A DNA stretch of 64,000 bases, taken from contig OX465116.1 of the NCBI GenBank assembly GCA_949987565.1, positions 1,217,001 to 1,281,000 of the forward strand. The letters are read 5' to 3'. The position numbers and the translations under genes are program-made. The notes below the pieces were generated by a model. It worked only from the letters and a program-made list of their open reading frames with translations. It did not search any database and was not told where the DNA came from. The DNA comes from Luidia sarsii (taxonomy: Eukaryota; Echinodermata; Asteroidea; Paxillosida; Luidiidae). Positions 11,537-23,400 of this stretch are shown here, piece after piece; position 1 is the stretch's first letter; every line of letters begins with the position of its first letter.

Positions 11537-12810
11537 AGTTACTCGTTCGTTTACTATCCCGTCAACAACTGGCAAAATACTGGGTGGGTGTCACTAACTT
11601 GTTTTACAACAGTAGGCAGTGTTTCTGGGCAAATATTTGCCCGGATAAAACTTTCGAAGAAGCATTTTTGAAGCATTTTTTGTTTGTTTCGGAAACGGGC
11701 AAGTCGCTGTCCACAACAAACGTGGGTGTGCAAAGTGCCAGAGGTCAAAAGGTGCCGGTGTCCCAATTTACGGACACCAAGAAGTGTGTCCACAAAAAAC
11801 AGCCTAAAACTCACTTTCCTGAAAACCAACCTCAGTTTTACACACCTGATATTGGGCTTGAGTGTCTAGCGAGCAAGGGAAGTATTCTTAGACAAATTAT
11901 TAGGACATTTTGAATGGCGTTCGTTGACCTCTTTCCCGGCGTCTCTCTCTAAAAATCTGGAAAAAAAATCGAATTGAAAAGGCAAGAGACTTACCTTGAA
12001 TTTTCCCTCAACTTGTGGGTCGTTAATCACCTCGTTTTTGCCGGAAAACGGGAGTTTCCGCTCGACAACGGCAAGGTGACCTCTCGAACACAAAAAACTA
12101 GAAGATTTGGTGAACGAATGCGCTGAAGATTGAAGGAAATGCCCGCATTTGAAAGTAAAACAAAACCACTTTTCAGAATTTCCCAACGATGAATTTCTGA
12201 ACAGATACGGCCCGAGGTGCTCAATTCAATTGCACACGATAATAGGTGCTGTCGCCATTAAAAGAATTCTCACAGACGTGCGGTTGAATTCCGATTGTCG
12301 ATCTTGAATTTGCATAAGGACTCAATCGAAGCATGGAGCAAGGGTTGAAAGTATGCGGGAAGAGAAAGCTGAATTCGTATCTCCCCAAAAAAGCCCCTTT
12401 TTCAAGACAATAGAATTGGGTCATCCAATGTTCCACCGTGCGATTGTATTGACTCTCCGCGCATGCGGTTCAAGCGCTGTTCCCACCACGCGGTGTATTG
12501 CATGCCTGGCAAGTGGTTGGTAGTCTGACATTGGTTGAACGCCTTGGCCTGTCATTAACAACCATAGATACAACCATGCAGCTGCAGCTACACAATCACA
12601 GAAATCTGCTAAGCATGAAAATCATTCTTAGGTTGAAGCACGATTTCAAAATATTTTCTACGTCGCATTTATTGAAACAGACTCTTTTTAAAAACTTGGG
12701 GGCTCGGTTTAAAATCCCAGTTTAAAATCTGCTGGTAATTTGGTTTTTAATAAATCATATTTAATAAAGCAATTTTTTGGCCCTTAAGCAGAAGATAGAT
12801 TGCTAAGATT
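11537..12810. other. Intergenic; one unexplained 154-codon open frame
   Basis: A plus-strand open frame (11449-11913) begins inside the palindrome and continues through unique sequence. Minus-strand frames of 106 and 65 codons overlap 11866-12224. None shows a recognisable domain, transmembrane segment or splice pattern, so no gene is called. Confidence 0.4.
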
Positions 12811-12867
12811 CGAGTTTGTACATCAGTACGCGTGCGTGAAGGTGGTACCCGTTCCGTCACCGGTTGC

Positions 12868-12955
12868 CGTGTCTATAAAACAACACGTACTTTTGGTGAT
12901 TAATTGTGCATCTCATTTGCATCACGGTGACGATGCGGTCGCTGATTGGCTAGGC
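12868..12955. promoter_or_regulatory. Promoter-like cluster: TATA-type, octamer and CCAAT motifs
   Basis: TATAAAA lies at 12874-12880, an octamer ATTTGCAT at 12915-12922 and ATTGG (CCAAT on the minus strand) at 12945-12949, within a locally GC-richer island (about 12.83-13.08 kb). Read on the minus strand the order is CCAAT, octamer, TATA-like, reminiscent of histone or snRNA promoters. No histone or snRNA follows, so the function is unproven. Confidence 0.3.
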
Positions 12956-13084
12956 GGTGTCCGGTGGGCGTGACCGCCCTGCACACCCGGAGCGGTCTCA
13001 AGCACATGGTCCACTTCAACGCCGACGCTGGACCGCTGCAGATGTCTGGACCGGAGTTGCTAATTTCACTCTCAATCATCATCT

Positions 13085-14515
13085 TCTAACCCCTCAAATG
13101 TCGAGTTCTACCCCTCAAACTGGTTGAGTTTTCAATCCCAGTTCCTACAAGGACGACTGGACGGCCCTTTGCCGACTTTGGAGCGGTGAAAAAACGCCAG
13201 CCTACCCTACAGAGTGAAGGTGAAGTATTTGGGTGAAACGAGCCGGAACTAGGGGTCTTATCTCGAGTTGTTTGGCAAAGCAAGCAAGCCCAGATCGGTA
13301 TCTGTATGGGTACGTTCCAGAAACCAATTCTGGCATTAACGCAACGCAAGATTCTCTTGCATTAACGCAAGATTTTTTCTTTTTTCTTTTTTTCTTTCTT
13401 TTCTCTGTTTGCATCTGTACATGAGGAAGCAAGACAGCAAGAAAGCAAGAAAGCAAGACAGCAAGAAAGCAAGGGGGAACGCCGCTCTTCGCCGTGGGGC
13501 TGGTTCCAGTTCAAGGCCGGGGTGCAAGACCTGCATGTTCACAAACCCAAAGGTTAGGTAACCTTTGCCTTTCAGCCATGAGCGCTCAAATTGAGCCGTG
13601 AACATGCACGCCCAAGTACCCCCCGGTTGTTGCCGAGGAGAAACAGGTGGGTCAATGGTTTTCTGAGCTCTTTTCGAGTAGGCTAACCCCTAACCTCTTT
13701 TATCCCAATTTTTCTTCCATCAAGCGCAGGCAGTAGGGGCCATTTATAATGCGCCCAACATTTTGAATGTACAGGTAACATTGTGAAAAAAAAAGCAGTA
13801 AAAAAAAAAAGCAGTAAAAAAAAAGCAGTAAAAAAAAGCAATTATCCATACCCAGTCCCAAATTGTCTCGGCAAACCACTTCTATCAAAATTGATCAAAA
13901 TCGATAAAAAAAAAAATCAAAATTTCATACGAAATCTTCAGAAAAGTAAAACCATTTAAACGCCCTAAAACGGCAAGAAACATCCAAATTCCCCCCCCCC
14001 CAAAAAAAATTAAACAATATTTATTTGTTTTTATTCACATTTGAATTTTTCAAGACCCCCCCCCCCGCAAGAACCCGTAATCTATTTTCCCTGTGAATTT
14101 GGACAGATTTGTAAGAATCCTTTCGATTTTTCCCTCCTTACAGATCCAAAACGGGACGAGCGTGGAGCAAGAAACGGAGGTGGGGTCCCCAATTGGCATG
14201 TTCACCAGGTAGGACCCCACTGCATATACATGACTAACTTTTGCCTCCCAAGTATAGCCAGAGGCGCTCAAATAGAGCCGTGAACATGCGCACAAGACAC
14301 CCCTCTTGCCCCCAAGAAGATCGTCGACTGAGTGAGTCTGGCCAGGTGGCCTTTCCGTGTTTTTTTTCTCAGCGCTAGAAACAGCCCCCGGTCGAGGACC
14401 AATTCATCACTTTTCAATTCTCGCTAACGATCAGCTCTTCTCAACTCCCTGGGGAGTTTAGTCATTCACATTGAAATTGATTTTTTTTGGTTTGGCTTTC
14501 ATGACCTCGACCAGC
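13085..14515. other. No gene seen; simple-sequence tracts
   Basis: It contains AAGCAAGACAGC repeats (about 13425-13475), a mixed A-tract/GCAGT array (13790-13842) and C-homopolymers near 13990 and 14058. A block around 13490-13640 and one around 14150-14320 share GCGCTCAAAT-GAGCCGTGAACATG, so part is a diverged duplicate repeat. Confidence 0.5.
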
Positions 14516-14517
14516 CA

Positions 14518-14722
14518 CAATGACCCTGACCAGCTCGGTGGTCAAGTGGTTGGGACGTCTGAACTATAGGAAGCAGGAGTCGTGGGTTCGAATCCCGCCC
14601 AAGCTGCCTGAAATTTTTCCACCAGGCGTAGGGCAGAGCACGGAGCACTCAGTGCTCATTACATCGAGCAGGGCGAACCCTCATTGAATTACAATCCCCT
14701 CGACGCAAGCATCATGTTATAT
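14518..14722 (+). mobile_element. tRNA-Ser-like SINE, family B
   Basis: The head 14531-14608 has an A-box region (GGTCAAGTGGTT) and a perfect B box (GGTTCGAATCCCG). The near-complementary acceptor arms are AGCTCGG/CCAAGCT. It is followed by a body with CAGGCGTAGGGCAGAGCAC and CACTCAGTGCTCA. A second copy follows 55 bp later. The repetition and body sequence mark it as a SINE rather than a working tRNA. Confidence 0.8.
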
Positions 14723-14775
14723 CTATGATGCAGCGCGGTACCCACCGCTGTCCATAATTCGAATCCGCCACACGA

Positions 14776-14945
14776 CCTCGACCAGCTCGATGGTCAAGTG
14801 GTTAAGACGTCTGCACTAGAAAGCAGGAGTCAAAGGTTCGAATCCCGCCCGAGCTGCCTGAATGGTTTTCATCAGGCATCGGGCAAAGCACTGAACACTC
14901 AGTGTTTATCACGTCGAGCAGGGCAAAACATCATTAAATTAAACT
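14776..14945 (+). mobile_element. tRNA-Ser(AGA)-like SINE, family B
   Basis: The head carries acceptor arms AGCTCGA/CCGAGCT and an anticodon region CTGCACTAGAAAGCAG resembling tRNA-Ser(AGA). The B box is GGTTCGAATCCCG, but its T-stem 5' strand (AAAGG) no longer pairs well. The body has CATCAGGCATCGGGCAAAGCAC and CACTCAGTG. A minus-strand copy of the head lies at 59395-59475. Confidence 0.8.
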
Positions 14946-15086
14946 TCCATTCTACCTTTGATACGACTCCTGCTAGTATCAAATATTCAAGCCTTCACAA
15001 ATTCTGAAATTTATCATTAATAAATTAATGCAGATAATTCCTTAAAACTTTTTTGGCTTATAAAAAAAAAAAAAAAAAAAAAAAAT

Positions 15087-15640
15087 CCCAGTATCTTAAG
15101 TCCCAAGAGTTAGATTTAGGTTAGGTGTGGTGCGGTGATTCGATAGTGGCGGAAGGGGCCACTCGAGTGGCGGAAGGGGCCACTGTGGTTGGTAGTGCAT
15201 GGAACTAAAGGGGGCTGGGCGCGTTGCGTGGGACGCGGGCCCCCACCGACGGCTGGATATGGCGTTCAGTGCTCCGGCGTAAAAAGATGTGAGAAGTGCG
15301 AACCTGCGGTGGCTATAGGAACGTAACCTTGCTATCACTGTCGGGCAAACGTCGGTACGTCCCGTTATGCGGTTGACGGGGCGCGGGTTAGTGCGGTAGG
15401 GTGCTCCTGTCGTGGGGGTGGACCGGACAGGGTGAGGTTTCAAGACTTCGAGCTTGGCTTTTTCACCTGGCAATGGACCCTACGATCACGCAACGCCTGC
15501 GGGGCTGGTATCCTGGGACCTTCACGTGGTAGCCCTGTTATACAACTAACCTGACCAGGATGTGGTTGGCTGCTGGATCGCCTTCATCCCTGCGCCAACC
15601 AGCATGAGGACTGCAGAAAAAGAGCAAGTATTCATTTGGC
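15087..15640. other. GC-rich island of unknown nature
   Basis: It follows a 25-base A-tract (15061-15085) and is clearly richer in GC than its surroundings. It holds a 125-codon open frame on the minus strand (15096-15473) with no recognised domain. The A-tract boundary suggests an inserted retroelement fragment, but no reverse transcriptase motif is present. Confidence 0.3.
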
Positions 15641-15940
15641 TTAAAACTCACAATCCCCGTAATTCAGCCTTATAAAAACGGCCCTTTTTCTGGAAATTTA
15701 TGGCACACATTTCGAGCGATGATGAGAAACGAAACGAAACAAAACAAAACTTGATCAACTCTCAGTTGATGGCCCCTTCCAAAGTTGGTTCTACAAGAGA
15801 TTTCCCTGAATCAATTGACGGAGGAAATTTCGAGTCGCACTCTTTAGAAATCCTCTTTTTTGAATCCTTAAATTTAATTTGTTTTTGTCTTTTTCATCCT
15901 TGCAGAAACACTCAGTCCACCTTCAAGATTGTCTCTCACC

Positions 15941-16762
15941 ATGGACAATCTTCACGTCTCTCAACATGGACAATCTTTGCATCTCTCAACATGGACAATC
16001 TTCACGTCTCTCAACATGGACAATCTTCGCGTCTCTCAACATGGACAATCTTCACGTCTCTCGTCATGGACAATCTTCACGTCTCTCGTCATGGACAATC
16101 TTCACGACTCTCGTCATGGACAATCTTCACGTCTCTCGTCATGGACAGTCTTCGCGTCTCTCGTCATGGACAATCTTCGCGTCTCTCAACATGGACAATC
16201 TTCACGTCTCTCGTCATGGACAATCTTCGCGTCTCTCACCATGGACAATCTTCGCGTCTCTCACCATGGACAATCTTCACGTCTCTCGTCATGGACAATC
16301 TTCGCGTCTCTCACCATGGACAATCTTCGCGTCTCTCACCATGGACAATCTTCGCGTCTCTCACCATGGACAATCTTCGCGTCTCTCACCATGGACAATC
16401 TTCGCGTCTCTCGTCATGGACAATCTTCACGTCTCTCGTCATGGACAATCTTCACGTCTCTCGTCATGGACAATCTTCACGTCTCTCGTCATGGACAATC
16501 TTCACGTCTCTCGTCATGGACAATCTTCACGTCTCTCGTCATGGACAATCTTCACGTCTCTCGTCATGGACAATCTTCACGTCTCGCGTCATGGACAATC
16601 TTCACGTCTCGCGTCATGGACAATCTTCACGTCTCGCGTCATGGACAATCTTCACGTCTCGCGTCATGGACAATCTTCACGTCTCTCGTCATGGACAATC
16701 TTCACGTCTCACAATGGACAGTCTTCGCGTCTCACAATGGACAGTCTTCGCATCTCCCTAAA
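15941..16762 (+). repeat. 25-bp minisatellite, about 33 copies
   Basis: The unit is ATGGACAATCTTCACGTCTC plus five variable bases. Because 25 is not a multiple of three and the unit lacks stops, all three plus frames stay open (353, 297 and 325 codons), each encoding the same 25-residue super-repeat. Variant bases (AAC, GTC, ACC and GCG before CATGG) are clustered, indicating local unit spreading. There is no evidence of a gene. Confidence 0.97.
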
Positions 16763-16764
16763 AG

Positions 16765-18065
16765 ACTTTTGAACATTTCATCTCTATCAATCGTGTTGCC
16801 GAGATCAGCCCTTTGGGTTATAGTAACTGAAAATTGTAAGATTTTGGTAAATAAGCAGATTCCAAACTTTGACAGTCAGTGTAATTGGATTGTAATAAAA
16901 TCTTGACTACCAAATGTTTACAAACTCATCTAGTAGCACTGGTACAATTTCAAGATACGAGTCTTCACTCTTCAGTATATGGGTTCCTTACAAAACTGTT
17001 AGTGGACAAAGATGAAAAAATAGAAAGCAAATAGGTAAAACTTTAAGGTTATTACAAAGTTGATGTACCAAACCTTGCAAACATCTTACAATTTAAAAAA
17101 CATTTAGCAACACTCTCATAAGAGATGACTAGCATGATGTCGCCACAAACTTTCCACTTTGTACTTAAACGGTGCAAACCTTTGAATATTGGTAATGAAT
17201 AAGTTAAGGGCCATCTTTGAATTTTGTAACCGATGTGGATAATTGAATCGGTATATCACACTTATAAATGAGACCTCTGGTCTTTGATTTTACTAGAGTG
17301 GCCAAAGATAGTGCCTGGGAGTAAATAAGTTGTCTTAAAAACTAGCAGCTAAGGCTTCAAATGAGCTCTAACTACCGGTACACTTTGTAAATCAAACATG
17401 GTTGTGGTAACTTGTGGTTTTGAGGAGGGTTAGGGTTGCTGGACTTGCTGCAACTTAATAAATAAATAAATAAATAAATAACAAAAGTTTTCAAAACCAG
17501 CCAAGGGTGCTGTCTTTAACGGTTGCCACAACTGCCATTTCTTGCAACATAGAATTGGTCTTCATCCACTGTTGGGTCTACAAGATTCTGTGTCAATTGA
17601 CTCTTATGAATACCATATTAAACGGGTACAAAAATACGATTTGGTAAAAAATGAGGCATGCTATGAAACAAAAGCAGGGACCTCTAAGATATAGTCCTAG
17701 TCCAATTGACCAAGTTCCTCCTAAAAGGAGTTTTAGCTCCGGCCATTTACTAAGTCTAGAATCACTTACCTGCAAAGTTACGGGTGTGATGTCTGGATGT
17801 GAAGGTCAGCCTCGTTTTGAATCGCGGGGTTGTTTCCTAGTCTGGCCATGCCCTCGAAGCCTCGGATTGGTTGCAAGCTGCCCTCCGCAGTAAAGCATTA
17901 CCATCAAAGGGCAGTGGCTGTAATGGATACAATCACAAAACACTTTCTCAAACCTTGCCAGAAATTGCACATTTCAAAACTAGAGAGGGCCTCCTTCCCC
18001 CAAGAGTTTTTTTTTTTTGGGGGGGGGGGGACATTGAAAGAAAATTGAGGTTTTCTATTTGGAAA
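16765..18065. other. No gene seen
   Basis: AT-rich unique sequence with a family-2 MITE fragment near 17112-17165 (ACACTCTCATAAGAGATG...GATGTCGCC) and an (AATA)n tract at 17454-17482. Nothing resembling an exon was recognised. Confidence 0.5.
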
Positions 18066-18069
18066 AAAA

Positions 18070-18325
18070 AAGCCAACAAAAAATTTGAACTGGGACTTGA
18101 ACCGGAGACCTCTAGATTATTGTAATTGCGCTCTCCCATCTGAGCTATCCAGCCCTTAGATGGCGGCCTTCCCAAATAGTCAACTAGTCTTTGACAGGTG
18201 GGGGCGCCAGTCAGAAGCAATTCAACAATTAACTTCCGTATATCTCCAGGGATCACACCCCAGCTTTCACTCGGATGTAAACAACCAATGGTTGTCAACC
18301 TCGAAGCCTTTGATTGGTTGCAAGC
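18070..18325 (-). mobile_element. tRNA-derived SINE, family A
   Basis: The head at about 18090-18158 carries an A box (TAGCTCAGATGGG) and a B box (CCGGTTCAAGTCC) on the minus strand. It is preceded on that strand by the GGCGCCAGTCAGAAGC segment. Part of this element (18330-18480) repeats 17885-18050, giving a local direct duplication of about 150 bp. Confidence 0.8.
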
Positions 18326-18548
18326 TGCCATCCGCAGTAAGCATTACCATCATAATGGATACAAGCACAAAACACTTTATCAAACCTTGCCAGAAATTGC
18401 ACATTTCAAAACTAGAGAGGGCCTCCTTCCCCCTCCCCAAGAGCTTTCTAAAAGGCATAATGATTTTTTACTTTTTGGGGGGGACATTGAAAGAAAAAAA
18501 ATCACCAAATGGAGGTTTTCTATTTGAATAAAATAGCAAAAAAAAAAA

Positions 18549-18762
18549 ATTCTGAGCTATCCAGCCCTTAGATGGTAGCCTTCCCAAATAGTCAACTAGT
18601 CTTTGCCAGGGTGGGGGCGCCAGTCAGAAGCAATTCAACCATTAACTGCCGTATATCTCCAGGGATCACATCCCAGCTTTCATTCAGATGCAAACAACAA
18701 ATTGTTGTAAACCTGGCTACGGCAGCTCGGGGATCACACAAAGTGGATACAGCTTTGCCTTA
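18549..18762 (-). mobile_element. tRNA-derived SINE, family A, head truncated
   Basis: It retains only the first part of the tRNA-like head (GAGCTATCCAGCCC on the plus strand) after an A-tract. It then has the full upstream segment, including GGGGGCGCCAGTCAGAAGC and CAGCTCGGGGATCACACAAAG. Confidence 0.75.
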
Positions 18763-18764
18763 GT

Positions 18765-19815
18765 TTTTCTTGGAAGTCAGCTCACCTTCAGAATGGCGTC
18801 CTTCGCGAGAAGAGATGACCTCAAGAGGGGCAGCCGTTACCAAGGAGATAATCCCGGTTGCTTAGCCACGGGAGAGGCATCATTGTGTTGCCGTGGTAAC
18901 ATCCAGGGCTCGAGTAGAGGATGCTGGGATTTCATCAGGTCACATCCTTGGGAGGGGAGGGGAATGGTACGTCACTCCTCAAAATGAAAGAATACGTTCA
19001 TAATTGAAAATGATTCACAATTCTGGTATTCAAGTACTGGTCGTAATTTGTAGACTGACAATGTTGCCCTTAGAAACAGCCGTATTAAGTTGAAAGCAAA
19101 ATATCTTCAGCCAAAATTGATGTTTGTTCCCCTTCTCCGTTTGTAAAAACGAAACCCTAGCACCCAGCCTTCATGGTTTTTCCTGGAATCTCGTTGGATG
19201 GAGCATTATTTTCGTAATCACCATTTGAACGATGTTTGGATTTCAGACACCGATTGTAAAATAAAAAACGCTTTGTCTTGAGAGAATATCTAGTCTTGGG
19301 ATCAGTTGGAGTGCTTTTGGAAATAGTTTGGATTTTCACACAATTTCAGCTCAAAATTAAAGGGCTAAACCCTCTATTTTCTGGCCCAGAAATCCAAAAT
19401 TTAACAAAACTGGGATAAGGTCCCTGAGGTGCAACAGGATCTAAAGGGAGTCGTTGAAACCTGGTTTGGGATTTTCATGATCGATATCACACAACTTATA
19501 CCCCCAAAAAATCACAAACATCACAAGCAATGACTGGTGTTTACCATCCATTTGTTTGGTTTTTATTCACAATTTCAATTTCTTTCAATTCAATGAGGAT
19601 GGATAGTTACTGGATGGATAGTTAGCACTGCATGCTCAGTGCTATGCCCGGTTGCCTGCTGAAAAAATACAGGCAGTGCGGGAGTTTGTCAACTATGAAT
19701 TTTGCCTCAAATAATTGTGAGGTATCTACAATTGGTGTTTGAACCAATTTGGAGAAGAAAGCATTTTAGAATCTCAGCTAGATTGGCCCCAAAATAAAAA
19801 AGTAACAAATTAAGA
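18765..19815. other. Region downstream of TAF6; no gene seen
   Basis: It lies beyond the 3' end of TAF6. The most plausible TAF6 poly(A) signal on the minus strand is at 19562-19567. A SINE family-B-like fragment (GCACTGCATGCTCAGTGC) is near 19625-19670. Confidence 0.45.
19562..19567 (-). terminator. Candidate poly(A) signal for TAF6
   Basis: AATAAA on the minus strand, about 840 bases after the TAF6 stop codon and beyond the 27-bp array. If used, the whole array would be 3'UTR. Other A/T-rich alternatives exist, so this is only a candidate. Confidence 0.35.
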
Positions 19816-20398
19816 GATGCATTGTGATCCACAATCCACAGTTGAGGGCGTCTTCCACAATCCACAGTTGGGCATTGTGATCCACAATCCACAGTTGGGC
19901 ATTGTGATCCACAATCCACAGTTGGGCATTGTGATACACAATCCACAGTTGGGCATGCATTGTGATCCACAATCCACAGTTGGGCATTGTGATCCACAAT
20001 CTACAGTTGGGCATTGTGATACACAATCCACAGTTGGGCATGCATTGTGATCCACAATCCACAGTTGGGCATTGTGATCTACAATCCACAGTTGGGCATT
20101 GTGATCCACAATCCACAGTTGGGACAATGTCGTCCACAATCCACAGTTGGGCATTGTGATCCACAATCCACAGTTGGGCATTGTGATCCACAATCCACAG
20201 TTGGGCATTGTGATCCACAATCCACAGTTGGGCATTGTGATCCACAATCCACAGTTGGGCATTGTGATCCACAATCCACAGTTGGGCATTGTGATCCACA
20301 ATCCATAGTTGAGAATGCTGTCCACAATCCACAGTTGGGACAATGTCGTCCACAATCCACAGTTGGGCATTGTGATCCACAATCCACAGTTGGGCATG
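19816..20398 (-). repeat. 27-bp minisatellite abutting the TAF6 stop codon
   Basis: About 22 units of 27 bp (on the plus strand GGGCATTGTGATCCACAATC plus CACAGTT), with some longer or shorter variants. The unit is a multiple of three and encodes a nine-residue repeat (HNAQLWIVD) on the TAF6 strand. The array begins within four bases after the TAF6 TAA at 20402-20404 and is therefore the proximal 3'UTR. The TAF6 frame stays open through it to 19778. Confidence 0.97.
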
Positions 20399-20401
20399 GG
20401 T

Positions 20402-23400
20402 TTACGGGTCTGCCTTGGAGCTTGGCTCAGTCTTCACATCGGCCTCGGTGCTGAGCGGCGACTGCATGCTGGCGGCGTGCACCAGCGACATCAGCATGTT
20501 GGAAGGCTCCGGAGCCTCCGTCTTGATGGGCGTGGTCGCGGGCGTGGTGCTGGGCGTGGTCGCCCGGACCCCGCCCGACTGCGAGGACGAGGCCTGCGAG
20601 ACGACCACAATCTTCTGCGAGGTGGCCGTGGGGGTGGGCGGGCCGCTGCCAAACTTGGGGGCGGATTTCTGTCCGCCGATCAGACGGACTATCGTGGACG
20701 TCAAGGGGGACGTCACAGCTGTGGAGGACTGGACGCAAGAGAGAAGGCAGAGAAGACAAAGTTCGTCATCTGTGGTTTGGCTGGAGTTTTGAACATCTAC
20801 TCCTACTACAAATATCTCAAAAAGTTAGAGGGCCTGACGTTTCGATCCTAGCAGAACCTTTCTCAAAGGCAAAGTGACTGAGAAGACTTTTATAAAGGTC
20901 CTGCTAGGATTGAAATGTCAGGCCCTCTAACTTTTGAGATTTATATATTGCTTGTCATTTTAGTCAGTGAGCAGTTACAACAGTTTTTTAGTTACTTCAC
21001 CTTCTACAACTACTTGGAAAAATTTCAGGCAGCTCAAGCGGGATTTTCTCATCTGGCATCGTGTAAAGCACTCAGAATACCATTTGAGCTAAAACCTTCG
21101 CAGTATTTGCTTTTTTTGAAAAGTTCACTGGTTTAACACACAGACTGTGGCAATCTTTTGACCTCTACCAATGTTGTATAGGGCCTTTAAAATGACTCCA
21201 GATCAGAATAAGGGGCAGCTCACGTGGATGGTCGAGACGATGTTTGTGGCGCGAGAGCTTGGCGTGGTGACTATGACAATCTTCTGCTGGCTCTGGGCCG
21301 AGGAGGTCAGGGTGCCAGACGGGGCCGAGGTCAGGCGCTGGAAGTTGGGCCGCGTGATGATGGTCGGGGTGCGTGGGGACCCGACCAGTGGCGTGTGCGG
21401 GGTGAAGACAGTGGTGGGGGTGCGTGGTCCCAGACCTAGCGTGCCCGACGGACGACTCTGTGTCGGAAACAAACAAAAATCAATCATTCAAAATTATGAA
21501 TCGATGAGAGTTTGCCCCATCCAAACTGAAGATAGCACTGTATGCTCAGTGTTTTACAAAGTAGAAGGCCTACACCTACCCAAGAAACAATAGCAATTTG
21601 ATATCACCAACTGATGTCTGATAGGATACTATGGGCAGAGCCCAGGAAATCCAATTTTCAAGCCTTGTAGTTTCAAATGGACGAAAGTAAGACAAAGCCG
21701 GAGCCTGAACCTAAGCCCGATTTTGGCGAGAGGCCAGAGTATGATACAGCGTCTTTATTCATTGGCTACGGCTTAAAAGTACACAAGAGTCTATGGAAGT
21801 CGTTAAGAAGCGGCTGCAGCCAGTTCCCATAGGTTGTGCGTTACTTCAAGCCGCAGCCAATGTATTCGAGCCCCTAGCCTCAGCTCTGAAAGACGGGTAC
21901 CTGAGAGAGGTTCAGGGTGGGCCTGCCGTGCGAGGAGGGAGTCTGGGGGCCGGACGAGATCGGCTGGGCTCTGAGCTTGACCACCTGGGTGAAGAGGGCG
22001 GTGCCCAGGAACCCAAAGTCATTGTGAAAGGCGTCCAATTCGTCTGGAGACGGCCTCGTCTGCTTCAGGAACGGGGCACAGTGTTTCTGAAGGAGACAAG
22101 AAAACAAATCAATAGAGACATTGAATACATTGAAAACTGTAACCAAGACACTGTGTCACTGCAAACCTCTTACATTGTGAACCCACCATGCAAACCTTCA
22201 TATCTCATCTGGAGTTACTGGCTCTTCTCAGAGCCACACTCACTCACATGAAGAGATACTGCACATGGTGTCACTGCAAACCTCTTACATTGTGAACCCA
22301 CCATACAAACCTTCACATCTCATCTGGAGTTACTGGCTCTTCTCAGAGCCACACTCACTCACATAAAGAGATTCTGCACATGGTGTCACTGCAAACCTCT
22401 TACACTGTGAACCCACTATGCAAACCTTCACATCTCATCTGGAGTTACTGGCTCTTCTCAGAGCCACACTCACTCACATGAAGAGATTCTGCACATGGTG
22501 TCACTGCAAACCTCTTACATTGTGAACCCACCATGCAAACCTTCACATCTCATCTGGAGTTACTGGCTCTTCTCAGAGCCACACTCACTCACATGAAGAG
22601 ATTCTGTACACGGTATCGCCACAAACCTCATACAATAACAACCCATCACGCAAACCATCACCACATCTAAGAGAGGTTTGTCGTGATTGATATCAAGTTG
22701 AAATGAAGGACATTGTGAAGAGGAGAAGTGTTTGTCCTTACCAGCACAAGTTGCAGAAGATGGTCACTGGCGCTTTTGTCCACATTGCTGATGAGAGGGG
22801 ACTCCGAAGCCAGTTTAATTCTCTCTCCGATAGCATGCAGCTTGCATAGCACCATGGTTTTGATGATCTAGCAGACCACAAAGAGACAAGAAAAGCATAC
22901 ATACTTAAAAAATCAGCATTATAAATCAACCATTAGCTTGACTATTTTATTTGAGGTTAATACAGAAAACTGTTGCAAACTGCTCACTGACTAAAATGAC
23001 CTGCAAAGGCAAAGAGAAAGGTCCTGCTAGGATCGAAACATCAGGTCCTCTAACTTTTGAGACTGAGTAAATGTGATTCAAACACTGCCAGCCTTACCTC
23101 TGTTCCTAGCTCACACAGTCCAGCCAATGCTCCGTAGATAGCAGCCATGGTAGACTTCTCCTCGCACAGGCACTGGTCAAACGTCTTGGAGATGCGCAGC
23201 TGCAAGTTGTTGGTGGTGGTGCTGAACTTCCTGTTTCGAAGAAAGACCCCCACGATGCCATAGTTAGGGGAAGGCCGGTCCAAAACCGTCAAACTAGGCC
23301 TGACTTACAGAGGATCGGGTTGATACATTGATACATTATGATCTTTGTGTCGGTGAGAATAAAAAATAAATGAGGGTTAACACAGTGTCCAATGCTTTGC

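Noticed and set aside
11449..11913. 154-codon plus-strand ORF as a gene
   Set aside because: It starts inside the perfect palindrome and has no recognised domain, promoter or splice support; kept only as an unexplained open frame.
14518..14860. Functional tRNA-Ser genes
   Set aside because: Cloverleaf is recognisable, but stems carry mismatches, copies repeat with a shared SINE body, and a third copy exists at 59.4 kb.
15700..16906. Three overlapping plus-strand ORFs of 297-353 codons
   Set aside because: They read through a 25-bp minisatellite in three frames with identical super-repeats; no splice sites, domain or codon preference supports a gene.
19707..20454. Long ORFs on both strands (up to 200 codons)
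   Set aside because: By-products of the 27-bp array after TAF6; only the readthrough frame is kept as a finding.
20309..20851. 180-codon plus-strand ORF (and 125-codon companion)
   Set aside because: Antisense to the TAF6 terminal exon and its intron.
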